Source of the DNA: Gordonia alkanivorans NBRC 16433
Lineage (GTDB): Bacteria > Actinomycetota > Actinomycetes > Mycobacteriales > Mycobacteriaceae
Direction: 5' to 3'
DNA length: 64,000 nucleotides
Assembly: GCF_000225505.1 (NCBI RefSeq)
Contig: NZ_BACI01000097.1
Location: 186,001 to 250,000, forward strand
Part shown: positions 31,701-46,700 of the stretch, one piece after another
Numbering within the stretch: position 1 is the first letter of the stretch
How the letters are laid out: each line of letters starts with the position of its first letter
Program-made: the position numbers and the translations under genes
The notes under the pieces: generated by a model
Databases searched by the model: none
What the model saw: only the letters and a program-made list of their open reading frames with translations
What the model was told of the DNA's origin: nothing

Positions 31701-34700
31701 GCAGCATGCACGACCATGAAGGGAGTCACTCCACCCGCACGGGCGAGATCGGCGACAGCACTGGCGACATCGGCCGGGATGTCGACGCCGACGCGCGCAC
31801 CACGACCGGATGCGACGGCGGGCCTCGGCCGATCAGCGGGTAGTTCGAGGACGTCGGGCAGGCCTGCGAGCTGAGTTGTCCAGTAGGCGAGTTGACGAGC
31901 AACCACGGATTCGGGATCGTCGACCGAGCCGAGCACCTCGTGCTGCCAGATCGCGTAATCAGCGAACTGTACAGGGAGCGGGGCGAATTCGGGCTGCTGA
32001 CCGGCGGCCCGCGCGGTGTAGGCGGTGACCAGGTCGGACACCAGCGGCGACAGCGACTCGCCGTCCGCGCCGACGTGGTGCAGGACGATGGCGAGGATGT
32101 GCTCATCGTCGGCGACGGGGTACAGACGGGCACGGATCGGCCATTCGGAGGTGACGTCGAAGCCGGCGGTCGCCCCGTCGACCAGGTCGGCCTCGGAGTC
32201 GACGACAAGCCAATCGAGGTGCTCGACGACCGAGGACTTGGGATGGACGAGTTGATATGGCACACCGGCCTCGTCCGGGAACGTGGTTCGCAGCACCTCG
32301 TGACGAGAGACCACATCCACCAGTGCCGCACGCAGTGCCTCGACATCGAGGCCACCGCGCATCCGCAGGACCGCGGGGATGTTGTGCATCGCCTCACCCG
32401 GTTCGAACCGGTTGATGAACCAGAGCCGTTGCTGCGCAAAGGACAGCGGGATCCGATCCGGCCGCGGCGACACTGTCGTCACTGGTGGAAGATCTGCGCC
32501 GCGATCAGCCACTGCGGCGACGAGTTCCCGCACCGACGGCGCATCGAATACGTCGCGGACGGTCACTCGGGTACCCAACGCGGCCGCGACCCGTGACGCC
32601 AGGCGGGTCGCGGACAGCGAGTTACCACCCAGGTCGAAGAAGCTCGTCGTGACGCCGATCGCCTCGAGACCGAGGACCCCGGCGAACACCTCCGCCACCT
32701 CGGCCTCGAACTCATCCGCCGGTGCGACGAACTCGGCGGCCGATGCCGCGACGAGCTCGGGCTCAGGCAGTGCGCGTCGATCGATCTTGCCTGCGGTGTT
32801 GAGCACCATCTCCTCGACGGGAACCCAGATGGTGGGCCGCATGTACGCCGGAAGCGATCGGGCCACGACGTCCCTCACCGCATCGAGGTCTACCCGTGAT
32901 CCGTAGGCCCCTGCCACGTAGGCGACGAGGTGTTCTCCGGTGTCCGGTGTCGAGTACACCGTCACGGCAGTGTGCACGACTCCAGGTGCGGTCGCGATGA
33001 CCGACTCGATCTCGCCCAACTCTATGCGCTGTCCGCGCAACTTCACCTGGAAGTCGGTACGACCCAGATACTCCAGCTGCCCTTCTGTATTCCAACGCAC
33101 CAGGTCACCGGTGCGATAGAGACGTTCTCCGGTCCCGCTGAACGGATTGGCGACAAAACGCTCGGCGGTCAGTCCCGGCCGTGCGGAGTACCCGCGCGCG
33201 AGTTGCACTCCGCCGAGGTACAACTCGCCCGGCACGCCCGCCGGTACGCGTTGCAGCCGCGCATCGAGAACGAATGTCGCGGTGTTAGGCACCGGTACGC
33301 CGATGGGCACGACATCCTCGCCCGGTTGCACGTGGTGGGCGGTCACGTCGACCGCAGCCTCCGTCGGACCGTAGAGGTTGTGCAACTCGTTGCCCGGTAG
33401 CGCGGCGAGCAGCGATCGGGCGGCCGCCACCGTGAGCGCCTCACCAGAGGTGAATGTCAGTCGCAGCGACGCGAGGTCACCCGTCCTGTCCCCGAGAACG
33501 TCGAGGAACACCGACAGCATCGACGGCACGAAATGAATGATCGTGACCCGTTGTGTTCCGATCAGATCGGCGAGGTACTCCGGGTCGCCGTGCCGGCCGG
33601 CATCAGCAATCACCAGGGTCGCTCCGACCTCGAACGGAAGGAACAGTTCCCACACCGAGACGTCGAAGGTGATCGGCGTCTTCTGCACGAAGACGTCTGC
33701 CTGTCCGATCGCGTACCAGTCGCGCATCCAGTCCAGGCGATTCACGATCGCGCGGTGCGAGACCGTCACGCCCTTCGGCCGACCGGTCGCACCGGAAGTG
33801 AAGAGGGTGTAAGCCGGGTCGTCACCGCGGATCGGTCGGACCCGGTCGGCGTCGGTGATCGGCGCGATGTCCGACCCGGGGTCGCGAGCGGTGTCGACGG
33901 TGACAAAACGGACGTCGTCGAGGCCGGACAGATCGGTGTCCACCGGGCGCGGTCCGATGAGGACGATCCCGACGCCTGCGGTCTCGAGCATGTAGACGGC
34001 GCGATCACGCGGCGCGGCGGTGTCCACCGGCACGTAGTGCCCGCCGGCCGCAACAACGGCGTGAATAGCCACCAGCATGTCGATTCCGCGGTCGATGCAT
34101 ACTGCCACCGGCACCTCGGGTCCGACACCGAGGCCTAGTAGTTCACGCGCGAGACCTGCTACGTGAGAGTCGAATTCGCGATAGGTAACCCGTCGGCCGC
34201 CATGAACCACCGCGATGCCCTCGCGGGCGGCCCGTCCGTGTCGGCCCAGGGCTTCGGTCAAGGATGTGACCGGCATCGCCAAGTCGATACCGCGCGAGCG
34301 CGCGAGTATCTCGGTGACTTCCGCCGGTTCGAGCAACGTGGCCGTAGCCACAGATGCCGAGATGTCGGTCACGAGCTGTCCCAGAAGGCCGACGAACCGT
34401 CGGACGAGCCTGGTCGCCGACTCCTCGCCGAACAGATCACGGGCATAGACGATCTCGAGCGGCCAGTCGCCCGCACCTTCCGGAGCCGTGACGCCGACGG
34501 TCAGGTCGACCTTGGCAGCTGGGTCGGGGTCGGTGACCGGTTCGATGAGCAGACCGGCAACGGAAGCGGAGGTGGTGTCGGTGGCCAGTTCCGGAATGGC
34601 GGTCTGTCCGAAGGTCAACATGACTTGTGCAAGCGGGGCGAAGGCCTCGGAGCGCACCGGGTCGAGTCGTTCGACCAAGGTCTCGAAGGTGACGTCGGAG

Positions 34701-37700
34701 TTGGCGAAGGCTTCGAGATCGGTCTCGCGGACCTGCTCGATCAGTTCGGCGAAGCTCATGTTCGGTCGGACCTCGGTACGCAACACCAGGGTGTTGACAA
34801 ACATGCCCACGAGCGGGTCGAGCGCGCGCTGGCCGCGTCCGGCGATCGGCGTCGCGATCGCGATGTCCTCGGTCGCCGACAGGCGCGCCAGGAGGACCGC
34901 GAGCGCGGCATGCACGACCATGAACGGGGTGACGCCCGCGTCGTGAGCGAGAGCGCGAATTCGTTCGCCGACGACTGCGGGGATCGTCTCTCGCACGCGT
35001 CCGCCGTGCTGCGAGGCGACCAGCGGGCGGGGACGGTCGAAGGGCAGTTCCAGGGCCTCGGGAAGGCCTGCGAGTTTGCCCGTCCAGTAGGCCAACTGCC
35101 GGCCCGTCACCGAGGTGGGATCGGACCCGTCGCCGAGAACCTCGTGCTGCCACAGGGCGAAGTCGGCGAACTGCACCTCGAGCGGCGCGAACGCGGGCTC
35201 CACGCCGTTTGCCCGGGCCTCGTAGGCCGTCAGCACATCGGTCAGCAGAGGCCGCATCGACTCGCCGTCGGCGCCGATATGGTGCAGCACGACGGCCAGG
35301 ACGTGCTGGCCGTCGCCCGACTTCCACAGGCGGACGCGAATCGGCCAGTCGACGGTGACATCGAACCCGGACATCACCCGGATCAACTCTTCCTCGGAAT
35401 CGACGACGGCCCAATCGAGTTCGGCGTTGACGCGCTCCACGGGCGAGACCCGCTGATACGGCAGGCCGTCGTACTCCGGGAACGTCGTCCGCAAGACCTC
35501 GTGGCGGATCACGACGTCGACGACCGCGGTACGCAACGCGGTCACATCGAGGTCGCCCGTCAGGCGGACGACCACGGGGATGTTGTAGGTGACGGAGTCC
35601 GGAGCGAGGCGGTTGAGGAACCACATCCGCTGCTGAGCGAAAGCCACCGGGACCCGCTCGGGCCGCACGACATGCGCGGTCACCGGCGTCAATCCGGCAC
35701 CACGGCGCGCCAGCGCGGCGGCCAGTTCACGGACGGTCGACAAGTCGAAGATGTCGCGAACCGAGACCTCTACACCGAGATGATCCGAGGCGCGTGCCAC
35801 CGCCCGCATGGCAGACAACGAGTTGCCGCCGAGATCGAAGAAGGACGTGTCGACCGACACCCGGTCCACCCCGAGCACGTCGGCGAACACCCGTGCCAGG
35901 CTCGCCTCGGTCTTGGTGGCCGGTGCGACGAAGTCGTCCGAGTCGACGTTGATCTCCGGGATGGGTAGCGCGTCGCGATCGAGTTTGCCGTTGGCGGTGA
36001 GCGGGAACGACAGCTCCTCGACGACCATGTCCGGGATCATGTACTCCGGGAGGCGCCGACCCACTGTGCGACGTGCCTCGTGGAGATCCATGTCGTGGGA
36101 ACCGTCGGAGATCACGTATCCGATGAGTTGCTCGCCGCGCCTCGGGATCTCGACGACTCTGGCGGCTGCCGCACTCACACCCGGCACCGACAACAATGCC
36201 GCCTCGATCTCCGCGAGTTCGATCCGGTAACCGCGGAGCTGCACCTGCGCATCGCCGCGCCCGAGGTACTCGATGTCACCGCCGACTCGACGCGCCAGGT
36301 CCCCGGTGCGATACATCCGGGTCCCGGGCTCACCGTGTGGAGCCGCCACGAAGCGGGCCGCGGAAAGGCCGGCCCGGTTCAGATAGCCTTGCGCCAACTG
36401 GCCGCCGGTCACGTACATTTCGCCGACCACGCCCTCGGGCACCGGCCGCAGACGATCATCCAGCACGTGGATGCTCAGCGACGACAACGGACGACCGATG
36501 AAACTCGCGTCGTCAGCAGTCACTGTCTCCGGTTCCAGCGGCCGGAAGCTGACGTGCACGGTGGTCTCGGTGATGCCGTACATGTTCACCAGCTGCGTGG
36601 TCTCCGCCGGATGATCGTCGAACCAGCGACGCACCTGCTCGAAACTCAGTGCCTCACCACCGAACACGATGTATCGCAGCCCGAGCGCCGTGCGATTCCG
36701 CCGGCGCGCCTCCGCCAGCTGATAGAACGCCGACGGTGTCTGACTCAACACCGTGACCCGTTCGCGGGCCAGGAGTTCCAGGAACTCGTCCGGTGACCGC
36801 GCGAGGTACCGGTCGACGACGATGAGCCTGGCTCCGCTCAGCAGCGGACCCCACAACTCCCACACCGAGAAGTCGAAGGCATAGCTGTGGAACAACGTCC
36901 AGACATCCGCCTCGGAGAAGTCGAAATCGCCTGCAGCGGTGTCCATCAGGGTCACCACATCGCGGTGGGTGACTTCGACGCCCTTCGGACGACCAGTCGA
37001 CCCCGACGTGTAGATCACGTACGCGCGCGACTCCGGATGGATCGCCACCTGGCCCGGCGACGTCTGGTGGCCCTCTCGGACGAGGTCCTCGACCGTCACC
37101 ACCGGGGTGGAGTCCAGTTGGGTCCAGAGTTCGGCTTCGGCAGTGGTCTGATCGGTCACGACCACAGACGGCGCTGCATCGGCGACGATGAATCGCAACC
37201 GATCCACCGGGTTCGTCGTGTCCAGCGGGAGATAGCCTGCACCGCAACGCAAGACACCGACAATCGAACTCACCAGGTCCACCGAACGAGACGGTGCCAC
37301 CGCCACCAGATCACCCGCGCGTACACCGCGCGCCTGCAGCGCCGCAGCGATCGCGGACGACCGCGCATCCAACTCGGCGTAGCTGAGCGTTGTCTCACCC
37401 GCGGTCACCGCACGACGATGCGGATGTGCCGACACCGTCCGGCCGAAGAGGTCGACGAGGGACGCACCCGCGTTGACCGTGTCGGTGGCCGGGAGCGGCA
37501 GGGCGGCGAGTTCGGCGATCTCCGAGTCGAACAGCACCGGGACGTCACCGGTCGCGATCGCCGGGTCGTGGACGCAGGCGGTCAGAACCGCGACGAACCG
37601 ATCGGCCAGACGGGCGACGCTCCGCTCGTCGAACAGATCGGTGGCGTACTGGATCACCGCGGGCCAGGGCTGTCCGGGTCCGGCGGTCCCGATCCCGAAC

Positions 37701-40700
37701 AACGCATCGACCTTCGCGGTCAGCTGCGGCACCTCGACGGGCGTGACCCGCACGTCCGCGACCTCGCCACCGGCCAGACCCGACCCCGCCAACTCGGGGA
37801 CCACCGACTGGTCCAAGGTCAACCAGACCTGGGCAAGAGGCGCGAACGATTCGGACCGAACGGGATTCATCCGTTCCACCACGGTTTCGAACGGCACATC
37901 CGAGTGCGCGAACGCGTCAAGATCCACGTCACGGACGCGCTCGAGAAGCGCCTCGAACGAGTCGCCGGAGCCGACGGCGGTCCGCAACACCAGGGTGTTC
38001 ACGAACATACCGATCATCGGGTCCAGCTCGGCCCGCCCGCGACCGGCGACAGGGGTGCCGACTGCGACGTCATCCGTGGCCGCCATGCGGGACAGCAGGA
38101 CCGCCAGCGCCGCATGGACCACCATGAAGGGGGTGACTCCCGCGTCACGCGCCAATTCGCCGATCCGGTTCGCGACGGACGCCGGGATCTCGAAGGCGAC
38201 ACGTCCGCCGCGCCCCGATGCCACCTTCGGCCGCGCGCGGTCCGCCGGTAGTTCCAGCACGTCCGGTAGTCCTGCGAGTTGTTCCGCCCAGTAAGCCAAT
38301 TGCGTCCCGGCCACCGAGTGCGGGTCGGTGGGTGACCCGAGCGTGGCGTGCTGCCAGATCGCGAAGTCTGCGAACTGCATTGCCAGGGGGGTGAACTGCG
38401 GCTCACGGCCGCGGACACGAGCCGAATAAGCGGTCACGAGATCGGCGACCAGCGGACCCATCGACTCGCCATCGGCACCGATGTGGTGCAGGACGACCGC
38501 GAGCATGTGCTCGTCGTCCGCGACCGGGTACAACCGGACCCGGATCGGCCAGTGCGACGTGACGTCGAAGCCGCCGAGTGCCGCCGTCCACATGGCCTCT
38601 TCGGAATGGACGACTGCCCAGTCGAGGCGTGATCCGATCTCCTCGACCGGCGCGATGTCCTGATAGGGCTCCCCATCGCGTTCCGGGAACGCGGTCCGCA
38701 GGATGTCATGCCGGGCCACCACATCCATGACTGCGGCATGCAGTGCTGCGACGTCGAGCGCCCCGGTGAGCCGCATGACCACCGGGATGTTGTACGTGGG
38801 CGCGTCGGGTTCGAGCCGGTTGATGAACCACATCCGGATCTGGTCGAAGGACAACGGGATGCGGTCGAAGTGCGCCGTCCGTACCGGGCTGTCCACTGTG
38901 GTCGCCGCGTGCCCGGCGCGCACGCCCAGAACCTCGGCGAGGCCGCGCGCGGTCGGCGCGTCGAACAGGTCGCGCACGGTCACGGCGACGCCGAAGGCGT
39001 CGGACAGTCGCGCCACGACGCGCATGGCGGAGAGTGAGTTGCCACCGAGGTCGAAGAACGGTTCGACGACCGACACCCGGTCCACGCCGAGGACCTCGGC
39101 GAAGGTCTCGGCGACCCCGGTCTCGTCCTCGGTCTCCGGCGCCACGTACTCGGCGGCCGCGAACTCTGGTTCCGGCAACGCCTTTCGGTCGATCTTGCCC
39201 GCGCTGTTGAGTGCGATGTCGTCGAGGACAACCCAGACGGTCGGGCGCATGTACTCCGGCAACGCGTCGGCCACGACACCCTTGACGGCGTCGAGATCGA
39301 TACCCGAGACCCCGGCGGGCCCGGCGATGTAGGCAACCAGATGCTGGTCCCCGGTGGGTGCGTCGATGACCGTGGCGGCGGTGTGCACCACCCCGGGCGC
39401 AGTGGCGATCACCGCTTCGATCTCACCGAGCTCGATGCGCTGGCCACGCAACTTCACCTGGAAGTCAGTGCGGCCCAGGTATTCCAGGACCCCGTCGCGG
39501 CGTCGACGGACGAGATCGCCGGTGCGGTAGAGGCGTTCGCCACGACCGAAGGGACTGGCGACGAAACGCTCCGAGGTCAGGTCCGGTCGGGCGGCGTACC
39601 CGCGTGCCAACTGAACGCCCCCGAGGTAGAGCTCACCCGGGACACCGGGCGGCACTCGCCGCAGTCGGGAATCGAGCACCACGGACGACGAGTTCCACAT
39701 CGGTATGCCGATCGGCACCGACGGATCCTCGGAATGGACCGCCTCGATCCGCTCATAGGTGATCTCGACCGCAGCTTCGGTCGGGCCGTAGAGGTTGTAG
39801 AACAACACCTGCGGCAACCAGTCGCGCACCCGGCCGGCCGACGCCGGTGGTAGAGCCTCGCCGGTGGTGGAGATGATGCGCACCGATTTCCAGGCCCGTA
39901 CCCGCTCCTCACCGGCGACCTCGAGGAAGACCGACAGCATCGACGGCACGAAGTGGACCATCGTCGCCCTGGTCCGACTGACCTCGTCGGCGACATAGAC
40001 CGGGTCCAGGTGACCGTCGGCTTGGAGGATGACCATCGACGCGCCGACCATGAGGGGCGCGAACAACTCGGGCACCGACACATCGAAGGTGTACGGGGTC
40101 TTCAGCACCACGCGGTCGACGGTGCCGATGGGCAGTTCGTCCAGGCCCCACCAGAGGCGGTTCAGCACCGCGGAATGGGAGAGCGTGACACCCTTCGGAC
40201 GTCCGGTGGACCCTGAGGTGAAGAGGGTGTAGATGGCGTCGTCGCCGCGGATGGGACGGACGCGTTCGGCATCGGTCAGCGGCGGCGTGGACAGGTCGAC
40301 CGCCGCGTCGGCACTGATCGCGTGCATCGTCACGAGGTCGCCGAGTTCGGCGACGGCGGGCGGGGTCCGGTCCCCGCTGACGAGCACCACTGAGAGACCT
40401 GCTGTCTCGACCATGTACCGCACGCGTTCAGCGGGCGCCGACGTGTCGATCGGAACGTACTGTCCGCCCGCGGCGACCACCGCGTGAATCGCGACGACCA
40501 TCTCCACCGAGCGCGGAATACACAGGCCCACTGCGGTATCGGGTCCGACGCCCAGGTCTCGCAGCGTCCGGGCGAGCGTGTTGACCCGCGCGCCGAACTC
40601 GCCGTAGGACACCTCGCGCTCGCCGGCGATGAGCGCGGTGCGACCGCTGTCCCGGATGACCGTCCGCATCACCGCGGCATCGACAGAAACGACATCCGGC

Positions 40701-43700
40701 AGCGTCACATCCGGGCCCTGCTCGAACCCGCGGACCGCGGCGACCTCGTCGGGCGACATGAGTCCGACGTCGAGGACTCCGATCGCCGGGTTCGCGATGA
40801 GGTCCGAGAGGAGACGCAGGAACCGTTCCCTCAACAGGACGACAGTCGACTCGTCGAACAAGTCCGTGGCGTAGACGATGGAACCGCGCCACGGCTGGCC
40901 GGCGGCAGCGGCCGCGAGCCCGATGGTCAGGTCCACCTTCGCCGGGGTGACTTCGTTGTCCACGGCTTCGACGGTCAGACCGTCCACCACGACCGCGCCC
41001 AACTCGCCACCGAGTTCCGGCAGCGTCGCCTGGTTCAGGGTGAACAGGACTTGAGCCAATGGGGCGAAGGCCTCGGACCGGACCGGGTTGAGGTGGTCGA
41101 CCAGACGCTCGAAGGGCAGGTCGGCATTGGCGAAGGCATCGAGGTCGGTGTCGCGGGTCTGCTCGAGGATGTCGAGGAAGGTCGCGGCGGGATCGACACG
41201 GGTACGCAACACCAGGGTGTTGACGAACATGCCGATGAGCGGATCGAGTTCGGGCTGACCGCGCCCGGCGACGGGTGTCGCGATGGCCACGTCGTCGACC
41301 AGCGACGTACGGCTCAGCAACACCGCCAACGCTGCATGGATCACCATGAACGCGGTCACCCCGTGCTCGCGGGCCATCCCGTTGATCGCGTCGCCCAGTT
41401 CCCCGGGGACCTCGACAGGCAGGTGCGCACCGTGCTGACTCGCGACAGCCGGCCGCGGTCGGTCGGCGGGTAGATCGATGACCTCCGGAAGGCCAGCGAG
41501 CTGCTGTTCCCAGTACCGGAGTTGTTGCGACACCGGCGAAGTCGGATCACTGGCGTCGCCGAGAACTTCGTGCTGCCACAGCGCGACGTCAGCGACCTGC
41601 ACGTCGAGAGCGGAGAATGCGGGCGTTTGTCCGACGCAGCGGGCTGAGTAGGCCGTCAGTAGGTCGCGGGCCAGAACCGGACGCGACTCACCATCCGACG
41701 CGATGTGGTGCAGGACGATCAAGAACACGTGTTCGTGGTCACCGGTCCGCGTCAGTCGCGCACGCATGGGCCAGTCGATGGTGACGTCGAACCCCGTTGT
41801 CGCCGCGGCGTAGAGATCGTCAGTGGTCCCGACCACGGCCCAGTCGATCCGGCCGTCGACCTCGTCGGCGGAGTGGACGACCTGGTGTGGCACCCCGTCC
41901 GCGGACGGGAAGGTCGTACGGAGAACTTCGTGGCGACGGACGACATCGGCGAGTGCGTCGCGTAGCCCCGCGTCGTCCAGATCGCCACGCAGCGTCAGAG
42001 CGATCGGGATGTTGTAAGTCGCCTGTCCGGGGTCGAGTTGGTTGATGAACCACATCCGCTGTTGTGCGAAGGTGAGCGGCAGACTCTCCGGACGTGGACG
42101 GTACGCAGCCACCGGTGGCAACGCTCGCCCGCGCCCACCTGCACGGCCGACGAGTTCCCGCACCGTCGGCGCGTCGAACACATCGCGCACCGAGACATCA
42201 CGCCCCAACGCATCCGAGACACGCGAGGCCAACCGCATCGCCGACAGCGACGTGCCGCCGATGGCGAAGAAGTCGTCGGTCGCACCGACACGATCGACGT
42301 CGAGCAACCCGGCGAAGATCTCGGCGACCTCGGTCTCCTGGCCGTAGGCCGGCGCCACGTACTCACCCGCGGTGAACTGCGGCGCGGGGAGCGCGCGACG
42401 ATCGACCTTGCCCGAGGTGGTCAGCGGCATCTGGTCCAGGACCATCCACGTGGTCGGGACCATGAACTCCGGGAGCCCGCGCCGCGCAACGTCTTTCACC
42501 GTGTCGGCGTCGAGATCGACGCCCGGCCCGGCGGCCAGGTAGGCCACCAGCCGCTCGCCTCCCCCGGCGGGGGCGGCGACCACCACGGCGGTGTGCACGA
42601 CACCGGGGGCCGATCCGAGCACCGACTCGATCTCGCCGAGTTCGATGCGCTGGCCGCGCAGCTTCACCTGGAAGTCGTTGCGACCCAGGTATTCGAGTTC
42701 ACCGGCGGCATTCCAGCGTCCGCGGTCACCGGTGCGGTACAACCGCGCACCGGCCGGCCCGAACGGGTCGGCGACGAAGGTCTGGGCGGTCAGGCCGGGC
42801 CTGGAGGCGTACCCGCGTGCCAGCTGGGCTCCGCCGAGGTACAGCTCACCGGCCACGCCGACGGGCACCGGACGCAGCCGCGCGTCGAGCACGCGCACCG
42901 ACGAGTTCCAGACCGGGGTTCCGATCGGGATATTCTGCGGCGGCGGCCCGGTAACGGCACCGTAGGTGATGTCGACGACGGCCTCGGTGGGACCGTACTG
43001 GTTGACCAACAGCGCATTCGGAAGTGCGGCCGCCAGTCCCGACGCGAGGCCGGGCAGCAGCGCCTCGCCGCCGGAGAAGATCCGGCGCAGGCTGGCGAGC
43101 CGCTCGATGCCGACACCGGTGGCCCCGTCGAGGAAGGCGGCGAGCATCGAGGGGACGAACTTCACCGTGGTCACGCCGTGGCGCTCGATGAGCCCGGCGA
43201 GATGACGCGGATCGCGGTGGCCGCCCGGTTCGGCGACGACGACCGGCGAGGCATTGAACACCGGCCCGAAGAACTCCCAGACCGAGGCGTCGAAGGTGTA
43301 CGGCGTCTTCAGCAGGAAGCAATGCGGCCCTTCGCCGTTCGATTCGCTGAACCACGCTAGGGTGTTGCGCAGCGCACCGTGGGTGACGGTGACACCCTTC
43401 GGGCGTCCCGTCGATCCGGAGGTGAAGATCGTGTAGACGGCGTTGTCCGGATGGACGACCCCGAGACGGTCGGCCTCGGTCACCGGAGGTACGTGCGCGT
43501 CCGGGAGCGGAGTCGAGGCGTCGACACGCACGATCCGGCCACCGAACTCGTCGAGGACGGACGGGATCGCTCCGGGACCGACGACGACGGTCGCCACCTG
43601 CGCGGTGTCGAGGATGTACTGCCCGCGTTCGGCCGGGCTCTCCGGGTCGACGGGAACGTAATGCCCACCGGCGGCGACGATTCCGTGTACCGCGACCATG

Positions 43701-46700
43701 ATCTCGACCGACCGGTCGAGACAGACGCCGACCGCGACATCCGGACCCACACCCGCGTCGATGAGTTCGCGCGCCAGGAGTGACACGCGGGCGGCGAACT
43801 CGGCCTGATCGACCACGCGGTCGTCGAAGATGACCGCAGGCGCATCGGGAGCCGAGGCGGCGTTCGACGCCACGAGGTCGGCCACGATGTGCGGTGATCC
43901 CACCGCGACCCGGGCGCCGGTCGCGAAGTCGTCGAGACGCGATGACTCGTCCGGCAGCACGAGCCCGGCGTCACCGACAGGACGCGACGGCGCGCTCAGG
44001 ACTCCGGTCAGCACGGCGACGAGTCGACGGGTCAGGGTGTCGATCGAGGACTCGTCGAACAGGTCGGTGGCGTAGATGACCGATCCGGACCACCGGCGCC
44101 CGTCGTCTCCCCGGTCGATCGCGAAGTTCAGGTCGACCTTCGCACCCGGCGCGGCCGGCGGAAGGGGCTCGAAACCCAGATCGCCGATGGAACCACTCTG
44201 TTCGGCGTCGATCGCGAAGTCGGCGGAGGCCGACTGGTCGAACGTGAGATTCACCTGGGCGAGCGGGGCGAACGCCTCCGTGCGGACCGGGTTGAGTTTC
44301 TCCACCAGCGTCTCGAACGGGACGTCCGCGTTCGCGAAGGCATCCAGGTCGGTGGTCCGGACCCGGTCCAGCAGGGTCTCGAAGGACTCGCCCGCGTCGA
44401 CCGGGACCCGGAGCACCAGCGTGTTGACGAACATGCCGACGAGCGGGTCGAGAGCGGCCCGCCCACGGCCGGCGATCGGGGTACCGACCACGATGTCATC
44501 ACCGGCCGAGAGCCGCGCCAGCAGCACGGCGAGTGCTGCGTGGACGACCATGAACGGGGTGACGCCCCGCTCGGCGGCCACGCGTTCGATCGCGGTCCCG
44601 ATCTCGGCCGGGATGTCGAAGTCGAACCGGGCGCCGCGCTGCGACGCCACGGCCGGACGCGGGCGGTCGGTGGGCAACTCGAGCAGCTCCGGCGCACCGG
44701 AGAGCCGGCCGATCCAGTGGTCGAGCTGGGCGGCGATCAGCGAATCGGGGTCCCCGGTCGAACCGAAGACGTCGTGCTGCCAGAGCGCGTAGTCGGCGAA
44801 CTCCACCTCGAGTGGCGCGAACACCGGGTCCAGGCCTTCGACCCTGGAACCGTACGCGGTGAGCAGGTCGGCCAGCATCGGTTTCATCGACTCGCCGTCG
44901 GCGGCGATGTGGTGGACGACCACCACGAAGACGAACTCATGGTCGGCCACCGGCCATAGGCGCGCCCGGATCGGCCAGTCGACGGTCACATCGAAGCCGC
45001 CGGTCACTGCTGACTCGATTTCCCCCTGGGAACCCACGACCGCCCAGTCCAGCCGGTCTACGACCTCGTCCGGGCCGGCGATGTGCTGATGGGGTACACC
45101 GTCGACCTCGGGGAAGGTGGTGCGCAACACGGCTTGCCGTGCGACGAGGTCGGCGACCGCCGCGCGCAGGGCCTCGGTGTCGAGGTCGCCGCGCAAGCGC
45201 AGCGCGATCGGGATGTTGTAGGCCGACGACGCGGGCTCGAACCTGTTGATGAACCACAGGCGCTGCTGGGCGAACGACAGCGGGATCCGCTCCGGGCGCG
45301 GCGAGACCGCGACCACGGGCGGCAGACCGGATCCGCGTCCGGCGACCGCGGCGACGAGATCGCGGACGGACGACGCCTCGAACACGTCCCGCACCGACAC
45401 CTCGGTCCCGAGTGCATCGGCAACGCGCGAGGCGAGGCGGGTCGCGGATAGCGAGTTGCCACCGAGATCGAAGAAGCTTGTCGTGACCCCGATCTCGTCG
45501 ACACCGAGCACCTCGGCGAAGACCTGCGCGACCGCGGTCTCCTGCGGGCCGGTGGGCGCGACGATCTCCTCGACGACGGTGGCCGAGTCGGGTACCGGAA
45601 GGGCATCGCGGTCGAGTTTGCCGTTGGCCGTCAACGGCAGCGTGTCGACGTCGATGATCTGGTCGGGGACCATGTACGACGGCACCGCGCGCCCGGCGAT
45701 GCGCCGGACCTCGGCGGCCTCGACCGCGTCGCCCGCGTCGCGGACCAGGTAACCGATGAGTTGCTCACCGCGGCCGGGGATGTCGACGACACGTGCCGCG
45801 GCCGCACTCACACCCGGCACCGCCAGGAGTGCCGCCTCGATCTCACCGAACTCGATCCGATAACCGCGCAACTGCACCTGCGCATCGCCGCGGCCGAGGT
45901 ACTCGATGTCATCGCCGACCCGGCGCGCCAAGTCGCCGGTGCGATACATCCGGGACCCGGGCTCGCCATAGGGCGAGGCCACGAATCGCGTCGCGGACAG
46001 GCCGGCGCGTTTCAGGTAGCCCTGCGCCAGTTGTCCACCGGTGACGTACATCTCGCCGACGATGCCCTCTGGCACCGGACGGAGACGCTCGTCGAGCACA
46101 TGGATGGCCAGCGACGACAGCGGACGACCGATGAAGCTCGCGTCATCGGCCGCCACCGACGACGGGTTCAGCGGACGGAAGCTGACGTGCACGGTCGTCT
46201 CGGTGATGCCGTACATGTTGACCAGCGAGGTGGCCTCGCCCGGATGATCGTCGAACCAGCGTCGGACCTGCTCGAAGCTGAGCGCCTCGCCGCCGAACAC
46301 GATGTAGCGCAACGACAGTGCGGTCCCACGGCGCCGGCGGGCCTCGGCGAGCTGATAGAACGCCGAGGGCGTCTGACTCAGCACGGTGACCCGTTCGCGC
46401 GCCAACAGGTCGAGGAACTCCTCCGGCGCCCGCGCCAGGTCCCGGTCGACCAGGACCAGACGACCTCCGGACAGCAATGGTCCCCACAGCTCCCAGACCG
46501 AGAAGTCGAACGCGTACGAATGGAACATCGTCCACACGTCCGTCTCGTCGATGTCGAAATCATCGTCGGCGGTGTCCATCAGGGTCACCACGTCGCGGTG
46601 GGTGACCTCGACACCCTTGGGCCGGCCCGTGGAACCCGACGTGTAGATCACGTAGGCACGCGAATCGGGATGAACCGTAACCGGTTCCGAAGTCGCAGCG

